Part shown: positions 1-10,300 of the stretch, piece after piece
Layout of the letters: every line of letters starts with the position of its first letter
How positions within the stretch are numbered: position 1 is the stretch's first letter
Assembly: GCF_008016535.1 (NCBI RefSeq)
Contig: NZ_SAXY01000044.1
Location: 1 to 56,982 of the forward strand
Direction: 5' to 3'
From: Brachyspira pilosicoli
GTDB taxonomy: Bacteria > Spirochaetota > Brachyspiria > Brachyspirales > Brachyspiraceae
Length of the DNA stretch: 56,982 bases
Made by a program: the position numbers and the translations under genes
Notes under the pieces: generated by a model
What the model was told of the DNA's origin: nothing
Database searches by the model: none
Seen by the model: only the letters and a program-made list of their open reading frames with translations

Positions 1-477
1 CTAAGTAAATTGATAAACTGTTTTTCTGCCTAATTTGATATATTTAGTGTCTATTTGAACTATTTTGCCTTCTTTTTGTATTTTAGAGACAAATTTTCGT
101 TTATCATATCGCTTCTTTTTCTTTTTTGTTTTATATCTCCAAAGATTATTTCTTTTTAGTACATTCTCTATAGCTGTAACACCTATCTTAATGCCTTCAC
201 GATTTAAATATGCTTTAATATAATGCTTACCTCGATATTCTTTAGTATAGAGTTTAATAATTAAATTAATAGCTTCTTGATTATTAAAGATATTTGGGGA
301 AGTTTTTGGTCTAGTGCTAAAATTGGCGACAGTTCCAGTGTCTTTATATTTTTTAAGCCAAGCATAAAAAGTAGATTTGGGTATTTCTTCTATCTTTAAA
401 AATCTTTTAATATTTTTAGTTTCTAATGCTTCATCCACTATAAATAATTTAAATTCTGTGCTATAATCTTTTTTCAT
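1..477 (-). pseudogene. IS481-like transposase, N-terminal part ending early
   Basis: The 158 residues contain an N-terminal helix-turn-helix (IPKSTFYAWLKKY, about residues 33-45), a second HTH-like segment (YRGKHYIKAYLNREGIK) and the start of a DDE integrase core (IVQIDTKYI, about 140-148). Members of this family usually run to about 300 residues. Here a TAG stop sits at bases 3-1, directly after YQFT, where relatives usually continue with a residue and then Asp into the catalytic core. A one-base loss would explain the stop, but the DNA beyond it is outside the window. An AAGGA ribosome site precedes the ATG. Most likely an inactive or frameshifted copy. Confidence 0.7.
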
Positions 478-563
478 AGTAGCATCCTTTTTATTTGTTT
501 TATGTTCAAAATATTATAACAAGGATACTGCTTTTTTTATACTAAAAAATGTCCAATATCTCA
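1..563 (-). mobile_element. IS481/IS3-like insertion sequence, partial at window edge
   Basis: The transposase gene on the minus strand is preceded by about 85 bases without coding content. Read on the minus strand, a possible outer end starts TGAGATATTGGACA (complement of 550-563), which resembles the TG-starting, GGACA-containing termini of IS3/IS481-type elements. The other end lies outside the window, so the inverted repeat could not be verified and the boundary near 563 is a guess. Confidence 0.6.
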
Positions 564-645
564 TACTCCTAAACAATTTATGTATATAATATATTGATTT
601 TATGTTATTAATATAATATTATATTTGGAGTAGGAAAATTGAATT

Positions 646-1926
646 ATGATGAAAAATAATGTATTAATAATAGATGATGAAGAAGATATTTTAAATGCAT
701 GCAAAAATGTATTAGAAGATGAAGGATATGATGTTGATATTGCCAAGAGCTATGATGAGGCTTTAAAAACATTTAATGACAAAAAAGTAGATTTAGTATT
801 TTTAGATGTATGGCTTCCTAATGTAGATGGTTTGGATATATTATCAAATATAAAAAATAAATATCCTAATACTAATGTCATTATGATGAGCGGGCATGCT
901 GGGGTGGAAACTGCGGTAAGGGCTACAAAAATGGGTGCTTATGACTTTTTAGAGAAACCTATCAGCATTAGTAAATTATTATCTTCCTGCGATGAAGTAT
1001 TTAAAAAAGAAAATGCTCAAACTAATAATAATGCTTCAAACAATATAAATACTCATCATCATAAATCTAATAACAAATATAAAGTAAAGCAAAAAACTAT
1101 TGCTAAAAGTATAGTAATAAGCGGTTTTGCATTAATGGAAGGAAGAAAAACAGCACTTACTTTAGTGCCTGCAGAAGTAAATACCGGCATAGTTTTTGTG
1201 GATATTAATACAAACACTCAAATAAAACTAGACCACACCAACATACTTTCAAAAGATAAATCAGGTGCGGTAAACTCTACAGCATTAGTTGCAGGAAACA
1301 GATATATAAAAACAACCGAGCATTTCTTGGCAGCACTTCATATGATGGGCATAACAAATTTAATAGTAAAATGCGACGGAGAAGTTCCTAATGTTGATGG
1401 TTCTGCTTTGGTATTTTGCGATGCTTTGAAAGAGGCGGGTTTTGTTGAGCAGGATGATTATATAGAGCCTATAGTGATAGATGAAACTCTCACTTATGGA
1501 AATGTGAATGATAATGAAACTTATATAATACTTTCTCCATACAATGGTCTTGAGGTGAGTTTGCGTATAGACTTTGCTGGCAGCATTGGAGTTCAGGAGT
1601 ATACATACAAGTTTGATAATTTTAAGCAGTTTACTGATGAAGTGGGAAGGGCGAGGTCTTTTAACACTATAGATAATATTGATTATGCTCAAAAGATGGG
1701 TATGGCTGGAAGCGGAATGATAGGAAGCCATATACTTCTTTGTGATGGAAAGGTAATTAATACAAAACTTCATTTCGATAATGAGTTTGTAAGACATAAG
1801 ATTTTGGATATAATAGGAGACTTGTATATATTAGGAAGACCTATAATAGGAAAGGTGCAAGCTAATAAATCTTCACATTCATTTAACCATTCTGTTGTAC
1901 ATGATCTTGCTAAGAGATATTTATAA
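646..1926 (+). CDS. lpxC: Receiver domain fused to UDP-3-O-acyl-N-acetylglucosamine deacetylase (LpxC)
   Basis: Residues 1-120 form a CheY/NtrX-type receiver: acidic pair D10-D11, phosphoacceptor D54 (FLDVWLP), switch S82 and K104 (LEKP). A His/Asn-rich linker (about 121-145) leads into a complete LpxC (about 150-426), the zinc deacetylase that commits to lipid A synthesis. LpxC landmarks are TTEHFLAAL (E225, H226), VPNVDGSA, FVRHKILD (H384, D388, zinc ligands) and H411 in SSHSFNH. LpxC normally stands alone at about 300 residues, so the receiver is an addition. Two Met codons open the frame; the first is used here, with AGGA 10 bases upstream. It is followed by a sigma factor 17 bases on, suggesting one transcript. 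Family assignment is firm; phosphorylation control of deacetylation is inference. Confidence 0.92.
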   Translation: MMKNNVLIIDDEEDILNACKNVLEDEGYDVDIAKSYDEALKTFNDKKVDLVFLDVWLPNVDGLDILSNIKNKYPNTNVIMMSGHAGVETAVRATKMGAYDFLEKPISISKLLSSCDEVFKKENAQTNNNASNNINTHHHKSNNKYKVKQKTIAKSIVISGFALMEGRKTALTLVPAEVNTGIVFVDINTNTQIKLDHTNILSKDKSGAVNSTALVAGNRYIKTTEHFLAALHMMGITNLIVKCDGEVPNVDGSALVFCDALKEAGFVEQDDYIEPIVIDETLTYGNVNDNETYIILSPYNGLEVSLRIDFAGSIGVQEYTYKFDNFKQFTDEVGRARSFNTIDNIDYAQKMGMAGSGMIGSHILLCDGKVINTKLHFDNEFVRHKILDIIGDLYILGRPIIGKVQANKSSHSFNHSVVHDLAKRYL

Positions 1927-1942
1927 AGGACAGCTAAAATTA

Positions 1943-2797
1943 ATGCCAAATAGTAGAACAAGGACTAATTTAGAAGAAAATAATAATATATCCTTATATT
2001 TTGCAGACGCTAAAAGAGAAAAACTTCTCACAAGGGAAGAGGAAATAGAATTAACTCAAAGGCTAAAAAAAGGCGATTCTCAGGCTAGGGCTAAACTTAT
2101 AAGAAGCAATTTGAGGTTTGTAATAAGCATTGCTAAGCAGTATAAAAACAGCGGTTTGCTTTTAGAAGATTTAATAGGCGAAGGAAATTTAGGGCTTATA
2201 ATAGCAACTGATAGGTTTGACCCTGATAAAGGATATCATTTTATTTCTTATGCGGTTTATTGGATTAGGCAGAGCATACTAAGGGCTATTAATGAAAAAT
2301 CAAGACTTATAAGGCTTCCTTTAAATAAGGCTATGGATTTGGTGGATTTGGAGAGGGCTGTTCATCAATGCTGCTATAAAACTGGTCATATGCCTGATGT
2401 TGATGATTTGGCTTCTATATTAAAAAAAGAGCCTAGAGAAATTAGAAATATTATGGCTATGAATAATGAATATGTGTCGCTTGAAAAAGATTTTAATATG
2501 GACGGCGTTAAAGACAGATTAGTTGATGTAGTTGAAGATAAAAACAGCAAAACTGTAGAAGACATATTATCTGATAAAGAGCTTACTGAAGAGTTAAAAA
2601 TCGCTATGGAAGAGCTTTCTGATATAGAAAAAGAGATAATCAATGCAAGATACGGTCTTGACCAAGAGAAAAAGACATTAAAAGAGGTTGGAGAGAAGTA
2701 TTCATTCACCAAAGAACGCATAAGACAGATAGAAAAAAAGGCTCTTAAAAAAATGCACTCCAAAAGATATAACTCTCTTAAAGATTTCTTAAACTAA
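1943..2797 (+). CDS. Group-2 RNA polymerase sigma-70 factor
   Basis: A 284-residue sigma-70 family protein. Region 2 is complete: SNLRFVISIAKQYKNSG, LIGEGNLGLIIATDRFDPDKG and the -10-recognition segment FISYAVYWIRQSIL. Region 3 follows, and region 4 has a helix-turn-helix (TLKEVGEKYSFTKERIRQIEKKALKKM). The long N-terminal region 1.1 and spacer of a housekeeping RpoD are absent, so an alternative (RpoS-like or group 2) factor is more likely. The frame is open further upstream, into lpxC. I chose the ATG at 1943 because AAAGGA precedes it outside lpxC. The stop overlaps the next start (TAATG). Confidence 0.88.
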   Translation: MPNSRTRTNLEENNNISLYFADAKREKLLTREEEIELTQRLKKGDSQARAKLIRSNLRFVISIAKQYKNSGLLLEDLIGEGNLGLIIATDRFDPDKGYHFISYAVYWIRQSILRAINEKSRLIRLPLNKAMDLVDLERAVHQCCYKTGHMPDVDDLASILKKEPREIRNIMAMNNEYVSLEKDFNMDGVKDRLVDVVEDKNSKTVEDILSDKELTEELKIAMEELSDIEKEIINARYGLDQEKKTLKEVGEKYSFTKERIRQIEKKALKKMHSKRYNSLKDFLN

Positions 2798-3924
2798 TGT
2801 CAGGTCTTTATATACATATACCCTTTTGCACATACAAATGTAGTTACTGTAATTTTTATTCTGTCGTTAATATGAATAATATAGAAATATATAAAAACTA
2901 CATAGAAGCACTTATATTAGAATTAAAACTAAGAATAAAAGATTATAATGAAGAAATAAATACAATATACTTTGGAGGAGGCACTCCTTCAGTATTTAAC
3001 GCTAATTTACTAAAATATTTGCTAGACAACATATTAAATATTCTCAAAAATTATCAAGACATAAAACTAATAAAAGAAATAACAATAGAGTCAAACATTA
3101 ATGATATAAACAGTGAATATATTAATTTTTTAGAAAGTGTAGAGAATATAAGAATATCCCTAGGCCTTCAAACATTCAATGAAAAATCTTTGTCTATTAT
3201 AAACAGACGCACAGAATTAGGCGAGATAGTTAATGCCCTAACACTCTTAAACGCATCTGCTATAAATAACATTTCTCTTGACTTTATATCGGGACTTCCC
3301 CTAAATGATAAGCTTCAAACAAAAAAAGACATTCTAAAAGCATTAGAAATACTCCCCAAAACAAAACATATATCGCTTTACTATTTGGAGCTTACAAAAT
3401 CATTAGAAGAGAAATGGAGGGATTATCTGCCAAAAGAAGAGGAAAGTGTAGAATATTACAAAATAGCCTCAGACACATTAAGAGATTTGGGCTTTATAAG
3501 ATACGAAATATCAAATTATGCTATTAATAATTATGAGTCAATACATAATTCAAACTACTGGAAACTAAAAAATTATTTAGGTCTAGGTGCTTCTGCTGTA
3601 GGATACTACAACAGCGAAAGATATGAAAATATAAAAAACATAAAAGACTATATTGAATATATTAAACAAAATAAAAAACCTATTAAAGAAACAGAATATA
3701 TAGATAAAGAAACACAAAAAAAAGAGTTTATATTTCTTTCTTTGAGAACTGTAAAGGGCATAGATATAAATAATTATAATAATATATTTAAAGAAAATTT
3801 TATAGACAAATATTCATCAATTATAAAAGACAATAAAATTTATTTCCTTATAACAGATGAATATTTATCTATAAAAGAAAATTATTTTAATTATGCAGAT
3901 GAGATTAGTTTATTATTTTTATGA
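2797..3924 (+). CDS. hemW: HemW-like radical SAM protein (coproporphyrinogen III oxidase-like)
   Basis: 375 residues. The N-terminus IHIPFCTYKCSYCNF holds the radical SAM cluster motif CxxxCxxC (C11, C15, C18) followed by NF, as in HemW. GGGTPS (SAM-binding glycine motif) and LGLQTFNEKSL follow. HemW proteins bind heme and act as heme chaperones, whereas HemN oxidises coproporphyrinogen; the short N-terminus and CNF motif favour HemW. Translationally coupled to the sigma factor by a TAATG overlap. Its 3' end overlaps the convergent trpR-like gene by 6 bases. Confidence 0.87.
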   Translation: MSGLYIHIPFCTYKCSYCNFYSVVNMNNIEIYKNYIEALILELKLRIKDYNEEINTIYFGGGTPSVFNANLLKYLLDNILNILKNYQDIKLIKEITIESNINDINSEYINFLESVENIRISLGLQTFNEKSLSIINRRTELGEIVNALTLLNASAINNISLDFISGLPLNDKLQTKKDILKALEILPKTKHISLYYLELTKSLEEKWRDYLPKEEESVEYYKIASDTLRDLGFIRYEISNYAINNYESIHNSNYWKLKNYLGLGASAVGYYNSERYENIKNIKDYIEYIKQNKKPIKETEYIDKETQKKEFIFLSLRTVKGIDINNYNNIFKENFIDKYSSIIKDNKIYFLITDEYLSIKENYFNYADEISLLFL

Positions 3925-4215
3925 TTTGTTTAATGATTCTTGAAACTCTTTATTATTCATTAGGTATTTATCAACTATAACCGCCAAAGCACTATCTTGT
4001 TTTTTTAACTCCTTAGCTCCTCTTGTAATGGAACAAAGGCTTGCATTTAAGCTTTTTGCTATTTCATATTGAGGCATCTTCCTCCTGATCAGGGTGACTA
4101 TCCTAAGCCTTTGCTGAATCATATCTTGCTCGTCCTTGGTAAAAAGCTCTGAAAGCAGGCTTTTAATAAACTTCTCATCGTTTTCTGTTGCTAAAATATG
4201 TGCTAATAAGTCCAT
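3919..4215 (-). CDS. Trp repressor (TrpR) family regulator
   Basis: 98 residues align over their length with the TrpR fold: LLSELFTKDEQDMIQQRLRI corresponds to the LMLTPDEREALGTRVRI helix region of E. coli TrpR. The helix-turn-helix MPQYEIAKSLNASLCSITRG ends in the family's ITRG signature. TrpR binds operator DNA with L-tryptophan as corepressor; related Firmicutes proteins (YerC type) have unknown ligands. No trp biosynthesis gene is nearby, so the target cannot be read from context. It stands alone, convergent with the HemW-like gene. Confidence 0.85.
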   Translation of the reverse strand: MDLLAHILATENDEKFIKSLLSELFTKDEQDMIQQRLRIVTLIRRKMPQYEIAKSLNASLCSITRGAKELKKQDSALAVIVDKYLMNNKEFQESLNKS

Positions 4216-4336
4216 TGATACTCCTATATATTATTAAATATAATATTACTTTTTATGATATTTATATATAGTTAAGTATAGAACAAATATAATTTTTTGC
4301 AAGTGTAATTATGTTTTTATCTTAAAAATATGCTTT

Positions 4337-7300
4337 TTATTTTGGTATGCCAGGAAGTATGTAGTCAAATAAAGTATAGCTTCCCTTAAATAAAGTATTC
4401 ATATCTGAAGCATTAATAATATTAGGTCTTACAGCATTATTTTTTATATATCTATAAGAATCTATAACGCCATTATTAAAGTTCATATATAAATACTTCA
4501 TAGCAGTATAATAATCTCCCGATAAATCTGTGCTGTATGTAAACATTAATTTATTATTATTTCTATCTCTTAAATATCTGAATATATCAGCATTTTTAGC
4601 AGGAGATAAGAATATATCTTCTTTATTATAAGGCTTATTGTAGTTGGTGTCTATTCCTATATAGTGAGTAAGAGGCACTTTTCTTTTTCCATTAGCATAA
4701 CCAACAGCTAAACTCTCTAATGATGTGTAAAAATTAGTTTGAGTATTTAATTTAATATTAGCCCTGCCTATATTAATAACGTCCATAGGCACGTACTTTA
4801 ACTCTCTTATCTTAATAACATCAGCATTCTTAAAGTCATTAAAATAAGCAAAAGGTATAGTAAATAAATTAGGATAAGAGCCTGTAATATAAACAGTCTT
4901 CACCCTTGAAGCATTTTTAGAAACACTAGAAGATAGCATTTGAGATTCTAATGTTCTTAATGCTTTTAGTCTTTCATTGGCATTAGGAGCATTCGTAAAT
5001 GCGGTTAAACTACTTCTCAATTTGTCAATAGATACAAGGGAAGATTTTTTTACTTCATTATCACCCACAACATAGCTGTAAGAAGTGTATTTATCATCTT
5101 CATAAGAATAGAATATAAACATAGTATTAGTGTTTTCATTACTAAATATGTTATATGCATTATAAATATTCTTTCTAAAATCGCTCTCAGGCACTCTTAT
5201 TTTATTTAGAAGTCCGTATATATAGCTTGGCTTATCTTTATAAAGCGAATAAAACAAATTGGCAAATGATGAAATAGTATTAGCTTCAAATATATACTGA
5301 TTGCCGTAAATATAATCCATAGTTAAGAATATATTAGCTTCATTTGTAGTTTTATTATCTAATATGGTATTTGCAACTGTGAGTATTTGATTTGTATTTG
5401 TCATTAGAGTAAGCAAGTTTGTTACTTTATCTAAAGGAGTTTTAGCATATATCAAATCATAAAGCACTGCTATTTCTAATATTTTATTTTTGTTTGTGCC
5501 TTTAGTTCTCTGTGCTATATAATTTACATACCTTACATTATTTTCTACAGTCTCCCCTGACTTTAAGAATCTTGACAATGTACGAGGTGTAAAATATTCA
5601 TCTACTAAATGATAATTTTCATTTGTGTATAGATACATAAAATGCAAAGCTCTTCTAGCACCTTTAACTGCCCCCTCATCTCCGAGTCTTCTATAAACAG
5701 GAAGCATCGCCTTCATAAAATAGTAGGCATTAGAATCGCTTATATTACTGTAGGAGGAAGCAAAATATTTATATCCGTCTTCAGATAGATTGTATGCAGT
5801 GTTAGTGTCTTTTGCATTATATCTATCTTCTATAAAATAAGCATAATTGTCCATAACCTCATTAGGAGATTGTGAGTAGCTTATAATATTAGAAATCATG
5901 CTAACAGAAGACGTTTTTTTGTATGATGAGAGTAAACGGCTTTTGAAATTATAAGTTTCATTTGAAAGAGTGGTCATGCTATTATCTGGCTTTCCGTATA
6001 CTGTAAATAAATTGTTGTCATAGCCTTTCATGCTCTCTTCCAAAGAATTAGTTACAAGTCTTTGGAAATAATTAGTATAAAACATTATTCTTGAATATGT
6101 ATTAGAATTGCCTACCACTAATGCTATATTATTAACTTCTTTTAATACTTCTTTATTTTCATCAAAAGTTTTCTTGTCTGCATAAAGTATGTAGAAATTC
6201 TTTTTCATCAAGTTTGATATATCAGAAGCTTTAGTGTCTGTAATATCCACAACCAAAGGCACATAGGAGTTAGTTAATAAATCCTCAAAAGGTATAAATC
6301 TAAACTTTCTTACTCTGTTAGCAGAGCGGGTGGTGTTATTAGTATATAGATTAGTGCTTTCTTCATTATTATTATTTTCTACATAATTAACCTGCATCAC
6401 TCTTACATTATTTGAAGAATAGTTGGCATTAACATTATTTGTAAGAAGAGAATTGCTCGCAGAAGAAGATGATGCTGTCATATCTATGTTTTTTCTGTCG
6501 CTTCTATTAACTCTGTAAAAAGAAATTAATCTGTTATCAACATAAGCAACCTTTGGAGGAAGCATATATTCGGTAGAATCATAAAGCTCTCGCACAAATG
6601 CGTCATTACTAACCATAACAATAGGACTCTCACCAATATGAGTAACATAATTTTTTGTTTTTATTAAGTCATTAGTTTGATAATAGAAATAAGTCTTTTT
6701 ATTCTCCCTCACAAATCTATAACCCAAATAGGTATCCCATATTAAAGTTTCATCACTACGCATTGATTTATCTATATCACTAGCCTTCACATCGCAAATT
6801 ACTATATGTTTTATAGGTGTATTTTCAAAAGTTTTAATAGCCTCTTTTTCATACTCTGTAATTTCTTTTAGAGATGATGCTTCTAGCTTTTTGTCATAAT
6901 TAGCTGTTACTGCAGACAAATATTTTTGATAAGCATAGAGAGCTTTTTCATATAGTTTATAATAATCTCTAAGATAATAGTTATTCTCTCCGAGTGTATA
7001 GAGTCTTTTATCTAAAAAATCCTTACGCATGTCTATTGCATCAAACATAGCAAGTATATTAATGCTCGCATCAGGATAATTGCCTTCCAAAAACTCTATT
7101 ACTTTATACCTCGCCTCTTCAAGTATAGGGTTATTTTCTTCTGCAAAGGTAATCATAAACACGCTTTCTCTTAATCTCTGCAATATCCTAAACACATACA
7201 TTACAGGCTCATCAAGACTGTCCGGATAAATATCTCTATACTTCTCACTAAAATCTATTAAAGTAGTAAGTATAGCAATCTCCTCAACTGCAAAAGCATT

Positions 7301-10300
7301 AACCTTAGCCTTAGAAAAAGCAGATATATATTCCCTCGCCGCCTCTTCAATATTGCCCGCAAGCTCATAGGCCTTAGCCAAATTGTATAGAATAATTATT
7401 TCAGTTTTTAAGTCCACAGGGAAGTTTGAGTTTGATGAAAGAATATATTTATATCTGTCTATAGCATTTTTAAGCATATAAAGTCTTTGAACATTAACAT
7501 CATGCATGCTCATATCCAAAGAGCCGTCATTTTTCTTTCTGTTAAGCATTAAATCATTAGCTTCAGCAGTAAGTTTCAAAGCCATTATATATTGAAAAGC
7601 TGCTATATGCGAATATAATAGTAATCTGTCTTTAGAGCTTACGCTGTTATTTGTAGAAAGTTCTTGAAGAGTTTTTACAGTAGTAAATAATTCCATAAAA
7701 AAATCTCTTCTCATAGCAGTTAAATCATTTTGAGATAAATATCTTAAATAAAGCGAAGATAAGCTCAAATAGTTTTTAGCATCGTTTTGAGCATTTTCGT
7801 ATATTAAACTAGGGTTATTGTTTATAGCATTAGAGTTTAGAGTTTTTCTGTATTCTTCTATAGACTTTCTAAAAGAGATAACAGAATTAGAAACAGAGCC
7901 TTGCCTATAATATAAATAACCTTCATTGTTGTAGTAGGTAGAAAGCATTAGAGGCTGTATTGATTTTTTAGGCTTATCTTTAATAATATAATTTCTATAA
8001 GAAAATAAAGCCTCTCTTGCCTCAGAATATCTACCCATCTTCTCATAAAGCTCTTGATATATAGAATAGAGCATCTGCTGTTTATCGACATTAAGAGGCT
8101 CACCAGGTATATATCCTCCAAAAGAAGCAAGCCCTAAGTTTACAACATTAATATTAGCACCATATAAAGTAATACTTACATAATTAGGATTATATGAAGA
8201 AGAATCTAAACTGTCTATTTTTGCCTTCACATTATCGCAGTATTTTAAAGCATTATTATAATCTTCAAGTTTTAAGTAGCAAGCAGCTATAAGAAGTTCA
8301 TTAAGTTCATTTTGCTCTACATTGTTTGTAATTATAGTATTTCTTTCTAATAATGATTCAATAGCTTTAGTGTAGTCTTTTTGTTCAATAGCTGCAACTG
8401 AAGTGTAGCCTACTATTTTGTATACTGCTTCACTGTCTCCAAGTCTTTCAAAAATCTCTCTTGCTTTATTATATTCTCTATAAGCTCCATTAATATCATT
8501 GTTCATCCACAAAGAATACCCGTAAAAGAAATGATACCAAGCCTTGCTTTTTTCACTTCCAACACTGTTTAATAAAGTTTCTGCTTCTTTATATTCATTA
8601 GCCGCATCAGAGTATCTGCCGTTTATTAAGTAAGAGTTTGCAAGCATTATAGATACAACATTAGGTTTAGTTTTTATCTTGCTTTTAGCCATTATAAGGG
8701 CGTCAATTATTTCACTTTCCAAATTTGGCGTTTGAAGAGTTAATTGATTGTAGCCTATATATTTATCATTATTTACATTATTGTCTTTATAGCTTGGCAC
8801 TAATTCCATTATGCTTTTATATGTTTTATCGCTTTGAAGAACCTGCATCTTTAAGGCTTCTGCAAATGTAAGCATTTCAGCCTTTTTTATATAATAATTC
8901 TCTTCATCAGGATAAAGGAATATAGCAAAATCCATATAAGAAACTGCTTTATCTACTATAGTATTAAAAGACTTATTCAAATACAAATAAAATCCGTCTT
9001 CTCTTTTTTTCTCGCTAAGCACATACCTTTCGCTGTCATATTGTTTAGACATAGCTATGCCGTAATATCTATTAGCCAAATAATAATAAGCGTTAGCAAG
9101 CTCTGCATGTGCTGCATGCTCTGAATATCTTGTAGATAAAAGAGTTCTCTCCCTCTCTGCTATGGTCTGTTCAAGTGATTCTATAGTGCTATATGCTCTA
9201 AGCCCGCTTTCAATAATTCTCGAAGAAGCATTAGCATCGTTAGGATTATAAACTAAAACCTCTTGATAATTATCATAAGCAATATTATATCTACTTTCAT
9301 TATAAGCATTGTCTGCTAAAGTTCTATAATAGTTGGCAAGTATTCTTTTGGATTCTTTTGCTTCATAAGTAGGCTCAAAGTTTTTGCCTCCGCTTTTTAC
9401 AGCATTCACTAATAATTGATAAGCTGCATCATCTTTTTTGTCTAATAATATTTTAGCATTAGCATAATAACCCAAAGCAAGCATTATATCATTTTTTGAT
9501 TCCATGTACGGCTGAAATAAATTTGTAGCTGCATCATAATTTTTGGCAAGTATAAGTCCGTCTAAATATATAAGCCTGCTTGCTACAGATAATGGTGCAT
9601 AGGGGTGTGCATTATCTATTATTGTTTGATAAGGAATCTTTGAATCTTTTATAAAATCTTTTGCTATTTCAAGTCTGTCTGCAAATATTAAATCTTTTCT
9701 TCTGTAAGGTTTATTATACAAATCCTCATCTGCCGGATATTTATAATTATTATCTTCAAGTGAATGAGAATATAATTTTGATATTAATACATATAAATCT
9801 TTGCTGCTGTCATAGTCTATTATACTATTTAGAATTTCTAATGTTGAAGCATTTGTGTTATTTCTATTATATTTTTCATTAGCAGATATATAGCCCGCCC
9901 AAGATAAAGCATTTACTATGTTTTCATTGCTTGTGATAATTGATTCATTTGTAGTATAATATGAAGCATTAAGCCAATTATCATTAGTGTCAAAATTTTC
10001 ATCTATCTTTAAAGCCAAAAATCCGTAAAAAGTATTGGTATATTCCGTTGTTAGAACATTTTTTGAAGTATTATAAATATCTATATTTTTATTTGTATAA
10101 GCCTGACACATTACATCGAAATATGCCTTTGATACATTACCCCTATCTTCATCTGAAGGGAAATACTCTGAAAACTTCTTTATTACTTCAACTTTCCTAT
10201 CATACGGCAAAGCAACAAAGGTATTATACATATCATTGGCATTAGCATCTTTAATGAAATATTCTTTGGTAGAGCCCATAGTTACTATACTAGTGCCTGA

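Noticed and set aside
1360-1797. 145-codon minus-strand frame inside lpxC
   Set aside because: It is antisense to conserved LpxC motifs, has no start signals, and its composition reflects codon use on the other strand.
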